Part shown: positions 1 to 9,102 of the stretch, one piece after another
Numbering within the stretch: the stretch's first letter is position 1
Layout: the number at the start of each line of letters is the position of its first letter
From: Petunia secreta
Taxonomy: Eukaryota > Streptophyta > Magnoliopsida > Solanales > Solanaceae
DNA length: 64,000 bases
Direction of reading: 5' to 3'
Assembly: GCA_029990175.1 (NCBI GenBank)
Contig: JARKIP010000035.1
Location: forward strand, 42,980,001-43,044,000
Notes under the pieces: model-generated
Told to the model about the DNA's origin: nothing
Seen by the model: the letters and a program-made list of their open reading frames with translations, nothing else
The model's database searches: none
Program-made: the position numbers and the translations under genes

Positions 1-2692
1 AAAAGAAAGATGGGACTATGCGAATGTGTATTGATTATCATTAGCTAAATAAGGTCACCATCAAGAATAAGTATCCCTTGCCTCGTATTGATGATTTGTT
101 TGATCAGTTGCAGGGTGCCAAGTTCTTTTCAAAGATTGATCTACGATTTGGTTATCATCAGCTAAAGATTCGTGAGTCAGATATCTCGAAGTCTGCTTTT
201 AGGACTCGTTACGGCCATTATGAGTTCATAGTTATGTCTTTTGGGCTGACTAATGGCCCTGCAGCCTTTATAGATCTCATGAACCAGGTGTTTAAGCCAT
301 TCCTTGATTCCTTTGTCATTATCTTTATGGATGATACTCTTATTTATTCTCGTAGCCGCGAGGAGCATGATTATCATCTGAGGGTGGTTCTTCAGACCCT
401 CCGTGATCGTAAGTTGTATGCCAAGTTCTCGAAATGTGAGTTTTGGCTTGATTCTGTAGCATTTTTGGGTCACGTGGTATCTAGTGAAGGTATCAAGGTT
501 GATCCGAAGAAGATTGAAGCAGTGCAGAAATGGCCTCGTCCTACTACTCCGACGGAGATTCGCAGCTTCCTTGGGTTGGCAGGTTATTATGGGAGGTTTG
601 TGGAGAAGTTCTCTACTATTGCAGCTCCCCTGACTCGCCTGACGCAGAAGGCGGTTCAGTTTCGATGGTCCGATGAGTGTGACTCCAGCTTCCAGAAGCT
701 TAAGGCCTTATTGACTTCAGCTCCAGTGCTATCCCTTCCTTCGGGCACCGGTTGATTCGTAGTTTATTGTGATGCATCTCGTGTGGGCCTTGGTTGTGTT
801 CTTATGCAGCACGGGAAGGTAATTTCTTATGCTTCCAGACAGTTAAAGCCGAATGAGAAGAATTATCCGACTCACGATTTAGAATTGGCAGCTGTGGTCT
901 TTGCTTTGAAGATATGGAGGCATTACCTTTATGGCGAGCCTCGTGAGGTGTATACGGATCATAAGAGTCTGCAGTATCTTCTCTCTCAGAAAGATCTTAA
1001 CGGCCGACAGCGGAGGTGGCTTGAATTGATTAAAGATTATGATCTCACTATCTATTATCATCCTGGGAAGGCGAACGTGGTAGCAGATGCCTTGAGCAGG
1101 AAGTCCATGGGCAGCATGGCTTTTCTTTATGCTGATATGAGACCATTGGCTCGAGAATTGCAGTCCCTTGGCGACTTTGGCGTGAGATTTCTTCTCCCAG
1201 ATTCCAGTCGAGTCTTAGCATGTATTGTAGCTCAGTCTTCCTTAGTCAGTCAGATTAAGGGAAGAAAGTTCGAGGATCCTCATCTGCAGGAGTTGCGTGG
1301 TCGCGTCCTAAGTGGAGGAGTTCCCTCCTTCGAGCTTGATTCAGATGGAATTCTTCGATGTAATGGTCGACTCTGTGTTCCTGATGTTGAGGATTTGAGG
1401 CAGTTAGTGCTCGGTGAAGCTCATAGCTCGCATTATTCCATTCATCCTGGTATTACAAAAATGTATCAGGACCTCTGAGAGCTATACTGGTGGAAGGGGA
1501 TGAAGAAAGATGTATTTGATTATGTATCTCGTTGCTTGAACTGTCAGCAGGTTAAGTTCGAGCACCAGAGACCAGCAGGGTTAGCTCAGGCATTTCCCAT
1601 TCCCGAGTGGAAGTGGGAGCACATCACGATGGATTTTATAGTTGGTCTGCCAAAGACCCTACGGCGCCATGATTCAGTCTGGGTCATTGTCGACCGACTG
1701 ACTAAGTCAGCTCACTTTATCCCTGTAAAGACTACTGATTCAGCTTGGAGCCTGGCACGGATTTTCATTGAGCAGGTGGTTAGGTTGCATGGTACTCCTG
1801 TATCTATTATCTCAGATCGTGGTTCCCAGTTTACTTCTTAGTTCTGGCAGTCTTTTCAGAGAGAGTTGGGGACCCAGGTGCAGCTTAGCACAGCCATCCA
1901 TCCTCAGACTGACGGTCAGTCCGAGCGGGTGATTCAAATTTTGGAGGACATGTTGAGAGCTTGTGCACTTGACTTCGGGGGTTACTGGGATGATCATTTG
2001 GCGTTAGCAGAGTTCTCTTATAAAATAGTTACCAGTCTTCTATTCAGATGGCTCCATTTGAGGCCTTATATGGTCGTCGATGTCATTTTCCTATTGACTG
2101 GTTTGAGTCTCGAGATGTCGAGGTGATGAGTTCAGATATGGTTCGTCAGACTCTTGATGTTGTTCGTGTTATTCAGGATCGTTTACGGACCGCCTAGAGC
2201 AGGCAGATTTTATATTCGAACCGGAGGAGCCGAGAGTTAGAGTTCGAGGTCGGGGACATGGTATTTCTGAAAGTGTCACCGATGCGAGGTGTAAAGAGGC
2301 TTGGTAGGAAAGGAAAGCTTAGTCCTAGGTTCATTGGCCCTTTCTGTATCGAGAAGCGTATTGGTAAGGTAGCTTATCTGCTCGACTTGCTAGCTTCTAT
2401 GCCAGTTCACCCAGTTTTCCATGTATCTATGCTCCGGAAGTGTATCCGAGATCCTTCCGAAGTGATCGAATACCCTGCTCAGCTAGATGTGAATCTTGCT
2501 TACGAGGAGTTCCCAGTTGCTATAGTTGCGCGTGATGTCCGAAAGCTTCATTCGAAGCAGATTCCGATAGTTCGAGTAAGATGGAATAATCGTCCACGTG
2601 AGGAGGACACTTGGGAGCTTGAGTCCAATATGTGTGAGAGGTATCCTCACCTCTTCGACGATTCAGGTTCGAACTTGATCTTTAAACCCTAA
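1..2692 (+). pseudogene. Tekay-type pol remnant: RT, RNase H, integrase, chromodomain
   Basis: The frame encodes reverse transcriptase with the catalytic FMDD box near 330, then RNase H (YCDAS near 770, ending ADALSRK near 1085). The integrase follows, with a zinc-binding CLNC pair near 1535 and catalytic D (MDFIVGLP, near 1630), D (SDRGSQF, near 1815) and E (DGQSERV, near 1915). A chromodomain (about 2490-2665: EEFPVAIV, RVRWNNRP, DTWELE) ends the protein; in this clade it tethers integrase to modified histones. The frame is broken by stops at 753-755, 1476-1478 and 1839-1841, a single-base deletion near 2025 and a stop near 2195, so no functional product is expected. Confidence 0.88.
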
Positions 2693-2815
2693 AAGTTCTT
2701 ATAATTGTATATAATTTTGATTTCGTAGTAAATATCATTGAAAATTTGTGTAAGCAGTCTCATTAGAGGTGTGAAATATATTTTAGATTTAGGCTCGTTC
2801 GAGGAACGAGAGTCT

Positions 2816-2828
2816 AAGTGGAGGAGAA
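2816..2828 (+). other. Polypurine tract of element A
   Basis: Purine run AAGTGGAGGAGAA immediately 5' of the LTR start TGAAACGACC. This is the expected primer site for plus-strand DNA synthesis. Confidence 0.75.
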
Positions 2829-4190
2829 TGAAACGACCTCGGTCAGTCGTTTCGGAAGTTAGGACCCCGATTGGCGTGCCAATAATTTTAAAATATTCGT
2901 AAAGTCTATTAGGACCTGTCTGCAAAATTTGAGCTAAATCAGACCTCGTTTGGTAGGCATCGGAAGAAGGTTTCAGTTTTTATTGTCAATAAATATTAAA
3001 AAGAGATTTTTGAGCTCGGTTTTGGCGAATGAGCTCTGATTCGAAATCTGAAAGCGTCGTTAGGTTCGTATGATTATTTGTGACTTTTGTAATTTTTCGA
3101 AAGTGAATTTCGATGTGGTTCGGCTAGTTTTCCGCTAAAATGCCGAAAGTTAAATAATTTGACCTTTTTCCTTTAAATTCGCATCTTGAGTTTCGGAAGT
3201 CCGATTTGAGATCCGTCTTCGCGAGTAGGTTACATATATTTTGTATAATTTACTTGAAAAATTTGGGATCATTTCGACTTCTCTAGAGTTCCATTTTAAT
3301 TTTAATCGTCGTAGCGAATTTATTTAAAAAAAATTGAAAATGGAAAAGTCGGTGGCTAGGGGATTTAATCACCCTAGCAGAATGTATTAAGATATACAAC
3401 AGAAACGATGCAACGAAACTCTGAGAAGACAAATTAGAAAAGAAAAGCGGAAAAAAGGAAAAAAGGAGTGGAAAAATAGTGGAATTTCTACCCCAAAATC
3501 TTCAAGTAATGATGTTAACTCATTATCTTATATTTTTACGGCAAAAATAGGGATATTAGACATCACCCTAATGATGTAAATTGATACTTTAAAGGGTCAA
3601 TTGGACCCCGATGAAGGAAATGATTATATATTCGTACTCAGTGAGTTATGGGCAACATATAAATATAATTTATTTAGAGTTTGGTTATGGGACTTTGAAC
3701 CCATTACATTGGCCTGGCCTGCATATTGCGTATGCAAATAGGGTATCAGGTTCCTAACTGGATTGCTCTAAGACATAAGGAATGAAGCCTTTAGCTTTAT
3801 TTGATATAATTTTTCTGCTTATTGAATAGAGCGGGATCGTTTGGCAGTTAATCCAAAGGAAAAAGCAGTGGTTGAGTAACAGGGCTAGCTTTGGAATACG
3901 GTAAGTGTTTATATCCATTTCTTTGGAGGCACTTGGCCTCGTGGATTTTCTACCACGTGTTCCTTACGTGTGTAGCTGCCGATAGGCGTACTCATTACGC
4001 CTTAGCCTTGGATTTACATTCTATATTATATATTATGTCCTGCTATTGATATTGCATTGGAAATCTGAGTACTGTACTTTGGCTTGGGGTTGGCATCTGC
4101 TTCCCGGCTGTCGATGAGAGTCCTGTGTCGGTGAAGGGTTATTATTGCATCACATTGCATTCATATGCATTACACTGCATATCCTACTGA

Positions 4191-4425
4191 GTGCAAAAGT
4201 ATTCCGCCTCAGCTTTACATTTTATCGGGTGCACGAGTATTCCGCCTCAGCTTTACATTTTATCGGGTGCAGGAGTATTCCGCCCCAGGAGAGTGCAGGA
4301 GTATTCCGCCTCTGGTTCTGGTTTATATTATATCGGGTGCAGGAGTATTCCGCCCCAGGAGTAGGAGTATTCCGCTCCAGTTGGTTAGCAGATTGGATTC
4401 CCCTTGAATGCAGGAGTATTCCGCT
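4191..4425 (+). repeat. Variable tandem repeat in the A LTR (AGTATTCCGC units)
   Basis: Seven copies of the core AGTATTCCGC begin at 4198, 4236, 4274, 4300, 4344, 4366 and 4415. Several are set in a 38-base unit starting GTGCAGGAG and containing TTTACATTTTATCGG. Spacing varies from 22 to 49 bases, so the array has expanded and contracted. Short frames through it (for example 4145-4441) are by-products. Confidence 0.85.
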
Positions 4426-4445
4426 TCGGGATGGCATGTGACCCT

Positions 4446-4520
4446 TTGCATCTCATTTCATTTCATGTCATGTCATGTCATTTTATTTCATTTCATCCCA
4501 TTCCATTTCATTTCATACTA
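4446..4520 (+). repeat. CATTTCAT/CATGT simple repeat
   Basis: Imperfect pentamer repeat of CATTT and CATGT units within the A LTR. Confidence 0.85.
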
Positions 4521-5108
4521 TTGAGTGGATTTTTTTTGTACATGAATACTGTTCTGCTTATATGTGCATTGCTTATTTGTTGACTGTCTTCTGGTTCCGT
4601 TTCCCTTACTAGCGTATCTATTTTTCGAGATTGCTAGTTTGATCACACTTATTGAGTCTTCATGACTCACCCCCTGTTTGTCCTTGTATTTTCTTTTCGT
4701 TCGACAGATTCTGCACCAGGACCCAGCCAGTCGCGCCGTGATTGAGGAGTAGTATGTTCTCAGCTGTTTAGGGTGAGCCATCCTGTTCATTGCGCCACCA
4801 ACTTCAGATATTACAGTTTTCCTTACTTTTGCTCCCTTCGGGAGGTGTGTATATTTTTTGGCCTTCTTAGATGTCTGATCTGGAAACCATTAAAACTGTG
4901 TTTTCTAGGTAGTTATTTGTATTGTTCAGACAGCTTGTATATTTGTCTATCCTTAAGAGTTATCTTATGTTGTTAAAATTTGGTTCCTTTTCATTTCAAC
5001 GTAATTCTTCACAATTTATATCGATTCTGTCAATAGGGTTCGCCTGACAGGTTTAGGGGGAGATGGTCGGGTGCCCGCACGGCCTAACCGAGAATTCAGG
5101 TCGTGTCA

Positions 5109-5699
5109 AAAACTCTCTGTCATTTGAGTCAGGCGCTCCACCAAAATAGTCGGGCGCTCCATCCACATAACTAGGTGCTCCGCCTCTGCAAGCTGAGTTA
5201 CACTAGGTGCTCTACCTACCCATTAGGCGCTCCGCCTACCCCTGTCAAGCCATGACGGAATTTTGTGTAATCGTAGGTGTAATTCCTATTTTGCCCATGC
5301 GTGGTCCTTATTATTTTACCCAACTTGTGGCGCTATTTTAGACCTTTTATCTTATGTGAGGAGGACCTATAAAATACTCCACTTAGGTCGTTTATTTCAT
5401 TAGCTAGCTTGAATATGAGAATTGAAGAGTTGAGAGAGGCAAGGCCTTCTTGTAGAAGCTTGAAGCTTCAACGTATCTCTTGGCTTGGAAACTTGTGGAG
5501 TTCATCCTAGTATGAATCCTTGAATTAAGTTCGAGTGCCCTTCTTCCCTTTTGGGTAATCATTCATATATTGAATCATTTATCCGTTCTTTCTTCTATTT
5601 CTGTTCTTTCTTGTCTTATAATTTTTGTTATGTTGTTGATTCTATCGTTTATTGTTTCTGCGTCTTTTTTATTTGCTTCCGGTATTTTACATTGCATCA
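5109..5699 (+). repeat. B 5' LTR, right part
   Basis: Matches the right part of the 3' LTR ending at 18043: same palindrome array, shared text around CAAGCCATGACGG, TATA region and end TTACATTGCATCA. The left part is upstream of element A, outside the window. It includes micro-palindromes at 5131-5237, one of them perfect (AGGCGCTCCGCCT, 5225-5237). Confidence 0.85.
5368..5376 (+). promoter_or_regulatory. TATA box of the B LTR
   Basis: TATAAAATA; the 3' LTR carries TATAAATA at the same place (17715-17722). Likely core promoter of the element RNA. Confidence 0.6.
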
Positions 5700-5701
5700 G
5701 C

Positions 5702-5713
5702 TGGCATCAGAGC
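5702..5713 (+). other. Primer-binding site of B (initiator tRNA-Met)
   Basis: TGGCATCAGAGC, one mismatch from the plant iMet site TGGTATCAGAGC, two bases after the LTR end. Confidence 0.85.
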
Positions 5714-6615
5714 ACAGCTAGATTTTGTTCTTACAAATCCTCGCCCTGTTCTTCGTATCATTACTTTCGTGTTGTTATTGTTCTTGAAAACGAAGAAGAA
5801 GAAGAAAAAAATAGAAAAGTTGAAAAATCACAAAAAAAAAAAAAAAAAAAAAAAATTGATAGAACTTGTTGGATTTGAACACCCAATCAATGAAAGTTAT
5901 TGAGGTTTGTTCTCTATCATATCCTCGTTCTTTTGGTACCATAAAAACGTGATTTGGTGTTGTGATTAAAAACTTGAAGAATTGAAACCCCCATTTTTGA
6001 AAAAATCCTTGAAAAATTGCTTCAAAATCATAAATCAAACTTGTTGTTGTTTGTTTGGGTATAAAAACCATTGGGGATTGTTTAGAATCATTCAAAACAT
6101 CTTTGGGTACCTTTGGATTGGAAAAAAACTAAAAATCATTGAAAAATTTGGATGCAAAACGGACCAAAACACATTCTTGCGTAGCTGCAGTTTCAGGTTT
6201 GGGAGGAACGCCTCAAATTTTTGTCACTCTCTGAACTTGGGTTCTGGCGGACCTCGCCTAGTGCTAGATCTTTGAGCGTCTTAGGATAACTCGTGCATCT
6301 TGGAGCTTCCCCTATTGTCGTAGAACCTTCTTGACTTCAAGTGCACACTTTACATAGCTGTCTGTACATCGAGTCACATTAACTCCATTCCGAACCAATA
6401 CTTAGACGTATTGTTCGATGATCTTACCACCGTGGTTCCTAAGAGATTAAGGCAATCTTTGAGTGGAAAAAGACTTAAGTGGTAAGAGCAATAAAGTGTG
6501 GTCATAAAAGCAAACAACCTTGAGTGCATACATGAATGGAAAGAAAATAGAGTTCATATATTGAGTGATACACGTGAGGGAGTGAATTTGTGAGGTCTTT
6601 CGCTTATTTTGCAAT
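5714..6615 (+). other. B leader, non-coding
   Basis: Untranslated leader resembling those of D, E, I and J (shared runs such as GTTTGGGTATAAAA and repeated TTGAAAA segments). It has a 24-base A run at 5832-5855, where the other leaders also have an A-rich tract. I see no gene here. Confidence 0.6.
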
Positions 6616-7116
6616 ATGTCCTCGGATGATGATTGTGGAGGTTACGACTCATGTGGGATGATGGGAGTTGCTATGACGATAGTAGAGACTATGGTTCCTA
6701 TGATGATGATGATGGGCTTTGCTATGATGATTCAGGAAACCATTGCTCCTAGGATGATCAAGCGGATCACTATGTTGATCATGAGGCTTATGAATACGAT
6801 AAAGCTTGTGGAGATGAATGTGAAGATTCTTATGCTTCTCGTCAAGAAGACGAATATGGTGACACTTCAAGGTACATTGTTCCTACTTACTCTTCTTGTG
6901 ATGAACTTGAAAAAGTAGATAGTGACATAGAGAGAATTGATTATGAAGTTGATGATAGAACTTGTTCTTTTGCATCTCCTCTTGGTGTTTCTTTTAATAA
7001 ATAAGGGAGTAGTAGTGGTCTTTCCATGGGGTTGGGAAGAAGTGGTAATGGAACCATGAGAAAAGGAGGATTTGCATATTCTACTTGTGCTTGAAAGTTC
7101 AATGCTTCTAGTTTTT
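6616..7116 (+). pseudogene. Degenerate acidic N-terminal frame of B
   Basis: An ATG at 6616 opens with MSSDDDCGG. After a one-base shift near 6655 the coherent frame is rich in Asp, Tyr and Glu (for example DYGSYDDDDGLCYDD), then Gly/Ser-rich (GSSSGLSMGLGRSGNG), with stops near 6750, 7002 and 7092. The same frame continues after the C insertion at 14656. By position it replaces gag, but I see no gag capsid motif (the FKG...EW or WWES signatures of C, D, E and I) and no zinc knuckle. The Met-rich reading of 6616-6918 is a shadow frame. Confidence 0.45.
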
Positions 7117-7121
7117 CGGTG
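7117..7121 (+). other. Target-site duplication of C, left copy (CGGTG)
   Basis: CGGTG at 7117-7121 is repeated at 14656-14660, directly outside the two LTRs. Confidence 0.95.
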
Positions 7122-7872
7122 TGATGCAGCCCGATCACGTGCTGATCAAGTGATCGATCCACCGATGAGACCGATGACAAGAAGCCAAGCCAAGTTGCTG
7201 CACGATGTGCACGTTCACTTAGCCTGGCCGAAGGAAAACAATTGCTCCGAAGCTGAGTGGCCGAGCTCAAGAATCGAAGGCATTATCTTCAGATTTGAGC
7301 CCGAAGGCAAAGTGAACGAGGACAATGAGCTCGAAGACAATTGAGCGTCCGAAGGCAACAAGTGTGTGCTCGAGCAGACAATCAAGAACCGAAGCCAAGG
7401 CTTACCGAAGTCAAAGCCTGTCGAACACATTTTAGTTCAGCCCTGCGTGGCTTAGTTCTATTGGTCGCTTGTGACCTTTTACTAGTTTACCCTTAGTAGT
7501 CCCTATATAAACCTTATTCCCTTACACTGAAGAAGGTAGAAGTTTTTGGATATTGAAGTGAATGAAAGTGCCGAGCACATTTCTTCTTGTCTCCGTCGTG
7601 AGCAAAATCCCGGTGAGGGCTTTTAAGGACTTGTGGCTTTCGGTTAGTCCGATTGAACATTCCTCTTGATCATTCAGTTTGCAAGAGGCAATGTTCTCTT
7701 GAGGATTGTTGCATAGTTAGGGTGATTCTTGTCTCCCTTTTGATCGAGCTTAGGGACAAGTTCCCCTCTGTTCTTTCGAAAGAAGCAAGTTTTGTCTTGC
7801 TTTTATCTTCTTCTTTAATTGTTCTTGTTCCGCGTTTGTGCTAAGCTTCCCTTCGGGAATTGCATTGCACCA
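7122..7872 (+). repeat. C 5' LTR (751 bp)
   Basis: Begins TGATGCAGCCC and ends ATTGCACCA. Identical to 13905-14655 apart from one base by eye. Unlike the LTRs of B, D, E, I and J it lacks the GGCGCTCCGCC palindromes. Confidence 0.96.
7504..7510 (+). promoter_or_regulatory. TATA box of the C 5' LTR
   Basis: TATATAA in CCCTATATAAACC, repeated at 14287-14293 in the 3' LTR. Likely promoter for the genomic RNA. Confidence 0.65.
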
Positions 7873-7875
7873 TCT

Positions 7876-7887
7876 TGGTATCAGAGC
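7876..7887 (+). other. Primer-binding site of C (initiator tRNA-Met)
   Basis: TGGTATCAGAGC, an exact match to the plant iMet site, three bases after the LTR. Confidence 0.95.
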
Positions 7888-9102
7888 AAGGTTTGGGCTT
7901 GTTTCTACAACCCCAATCCTGTTCAAGTTATCTTTATTTTCGTGCGTTGAGTCTTTGTTTTCCATTTCGTGTTCCTGTTTGTTTTGTTACTGTTGGTGTT
8001 TTTACAAAAAAAAAAAAAAAAAAAAAAAAAATAACAAAGTGCTAAAATAAAATTCAAAAATTGTGTTTGATTGTTGGTTGTTTGGGAAAAACAATCTTGG
8101 ATTCTTGTTCACCATCGAGTTCTGATTCCATCGAGTACCCGACGTACTGATTTTGTGACTAGGGTTTCTTGGTGAATTTTTGGGCTGTTTTGAGCTTTAA
8201 TGGTGACTGAACTCGAACCCCACTGTGTTTGGAAGAAACCGATGAAGGTTGGTGGTTCTTGAGCGATTTTGGTTTGTTTATTGCTTAAAATCGAAGTTCT
8301 TAAGTTGGAAACGTTGTCCGTACACCGGAAAATTGTTACAAGTTCGTAACAGTGTGCGACGCGTCGAGCTGGGTCGTAGCTCAAGGAGCTTCGTTTGATT
8401 TCCTCCGTTGTTGTTTGGAACCGGAGTTGAAAGAAGCAACTCAGATCTGTTGAATTTCGTGGTCAGTGAATCGAAGTTGTTGCGTCCGTACGCCGGAGCA
8501 AGGTCACTGTTCCATTGAAGAAGAAAGGGGTTAAAATTCCAACATCAAAACCCCCAGGTGCAAGTTGTCGGCTGAAAAAGGAAAGTGGATAAGGTAAAAC
8601 CCTATCCGTACCAAGGAGGGACCACTTTTGTACGGACAGGAGTGGGTGTGATCGAAAAAGATTCCAAAAGGGAATCAAAGGGTAGATTCTCCTAGGTTCT
8701 CACTTTCTTTCGTGTCTAATTCTAGTTGGTGGATCTTTTGAGTATTTGTTCTACTCAAGGTCGTACTAACTCTTTTAAGCTGATAGGAATTCGTGCGAAG
8801 GGTTGACCGAAGTCCAAACTATCGTAGAATTTCTTTTGACTCCCCGAGCTCAGTTAAAAAGCGTCCGTTCCATAGAGTCGACATCACTCCACTCTTCCCG
8901 AAGAGGCAGTGACTACTGTCGAACTTGAAGGATCTTAGAGGACCGATCAATTGGACGAGCCACTGTTAACAAGTCTTTGAGTGATCAAAAAACCGAACCC
9001 ATAAATTGAGTGGACCCGAGTGCCACCCATCAAAGGTGAGGGAGTGTGTGAGGTGATTTCTAACCCTAACATTTTGTTTGATCTTTGACTTGTGCAGGTA
9101 CA
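7888..9102 (+). other. C leader with possible 3' splice site
   Basis: About 1.2 kb without a supported gene. It holds a 26-base A run (8006-8031) and several upstream ATGs. It ends with CTAAC-type sequence, a T-rich tract and TTGTGCAG directly before GTACAATG; the same arrangement recurs in D, E, H and I. A spliced leader is possible (see findings). Confidence 0.6.

Larger units (their letters stand above)
1..5108 (+). mobile_element. Element A: Tekay/Del-type Ty3/gypsy chromovirus, 3' part
   Basis: The window opens inside the reverse transcriptase of this element and runs through RNase H, integrase, a C-terminal chromodomain, polypurine tract and a complete 3' LTR. Domain order RT-RH-INT-chromodomain and the wording of the RNase H and integrase place it in the Tekay/Del chromovirus clade. 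Its 3' LTR ends at 5108, directly against sequence that matches the LTR of element B (compare 5109 onward with about 17480 onward), so A is inserted in B's 5' LTR. The 5' LTR, gag and left target-site copy lie outside the window, so the target duplication cannot be checked. Confidence 0.88.
2829..5108 (+). repeat. 3' LTR of element A (about 2.28 kb)
   Basis: Starts TGAAACGACC after the polypurine tract and ends GGTCGTGTCA; the two ends are near-perfect inverted complements (9 of 10), as expected for LTR termini. It has no long coding frame. The interior is AT-rich and holds a variable tandem repeat (4191-4425) and a CATTTCAT-type simple repeat. The length is typical of long Tekay LTRs. Confidence 0.85.

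Noticed and set aside
5832..5855. A run as the poly(A) tail of a retroposed transcript
   Set aside because: The same tract occurs at the same distance from the PBS in other elements and there are no flanking duplications.
6616..6918. Met-rich 100-residue frame
   Set aside because: It is the out-of-frame reading of an Asp/Tyr-rich coding stretch; GATGAT repeats give Met runs in the shifted frame.
9085..9102. Gag-Pol start upstream of 9103
   Set aside because: The upstream codon is TTG, and the intervening bases are the conserved TTGTGCAG-GTACA signal, which is non-coding in the relatives.
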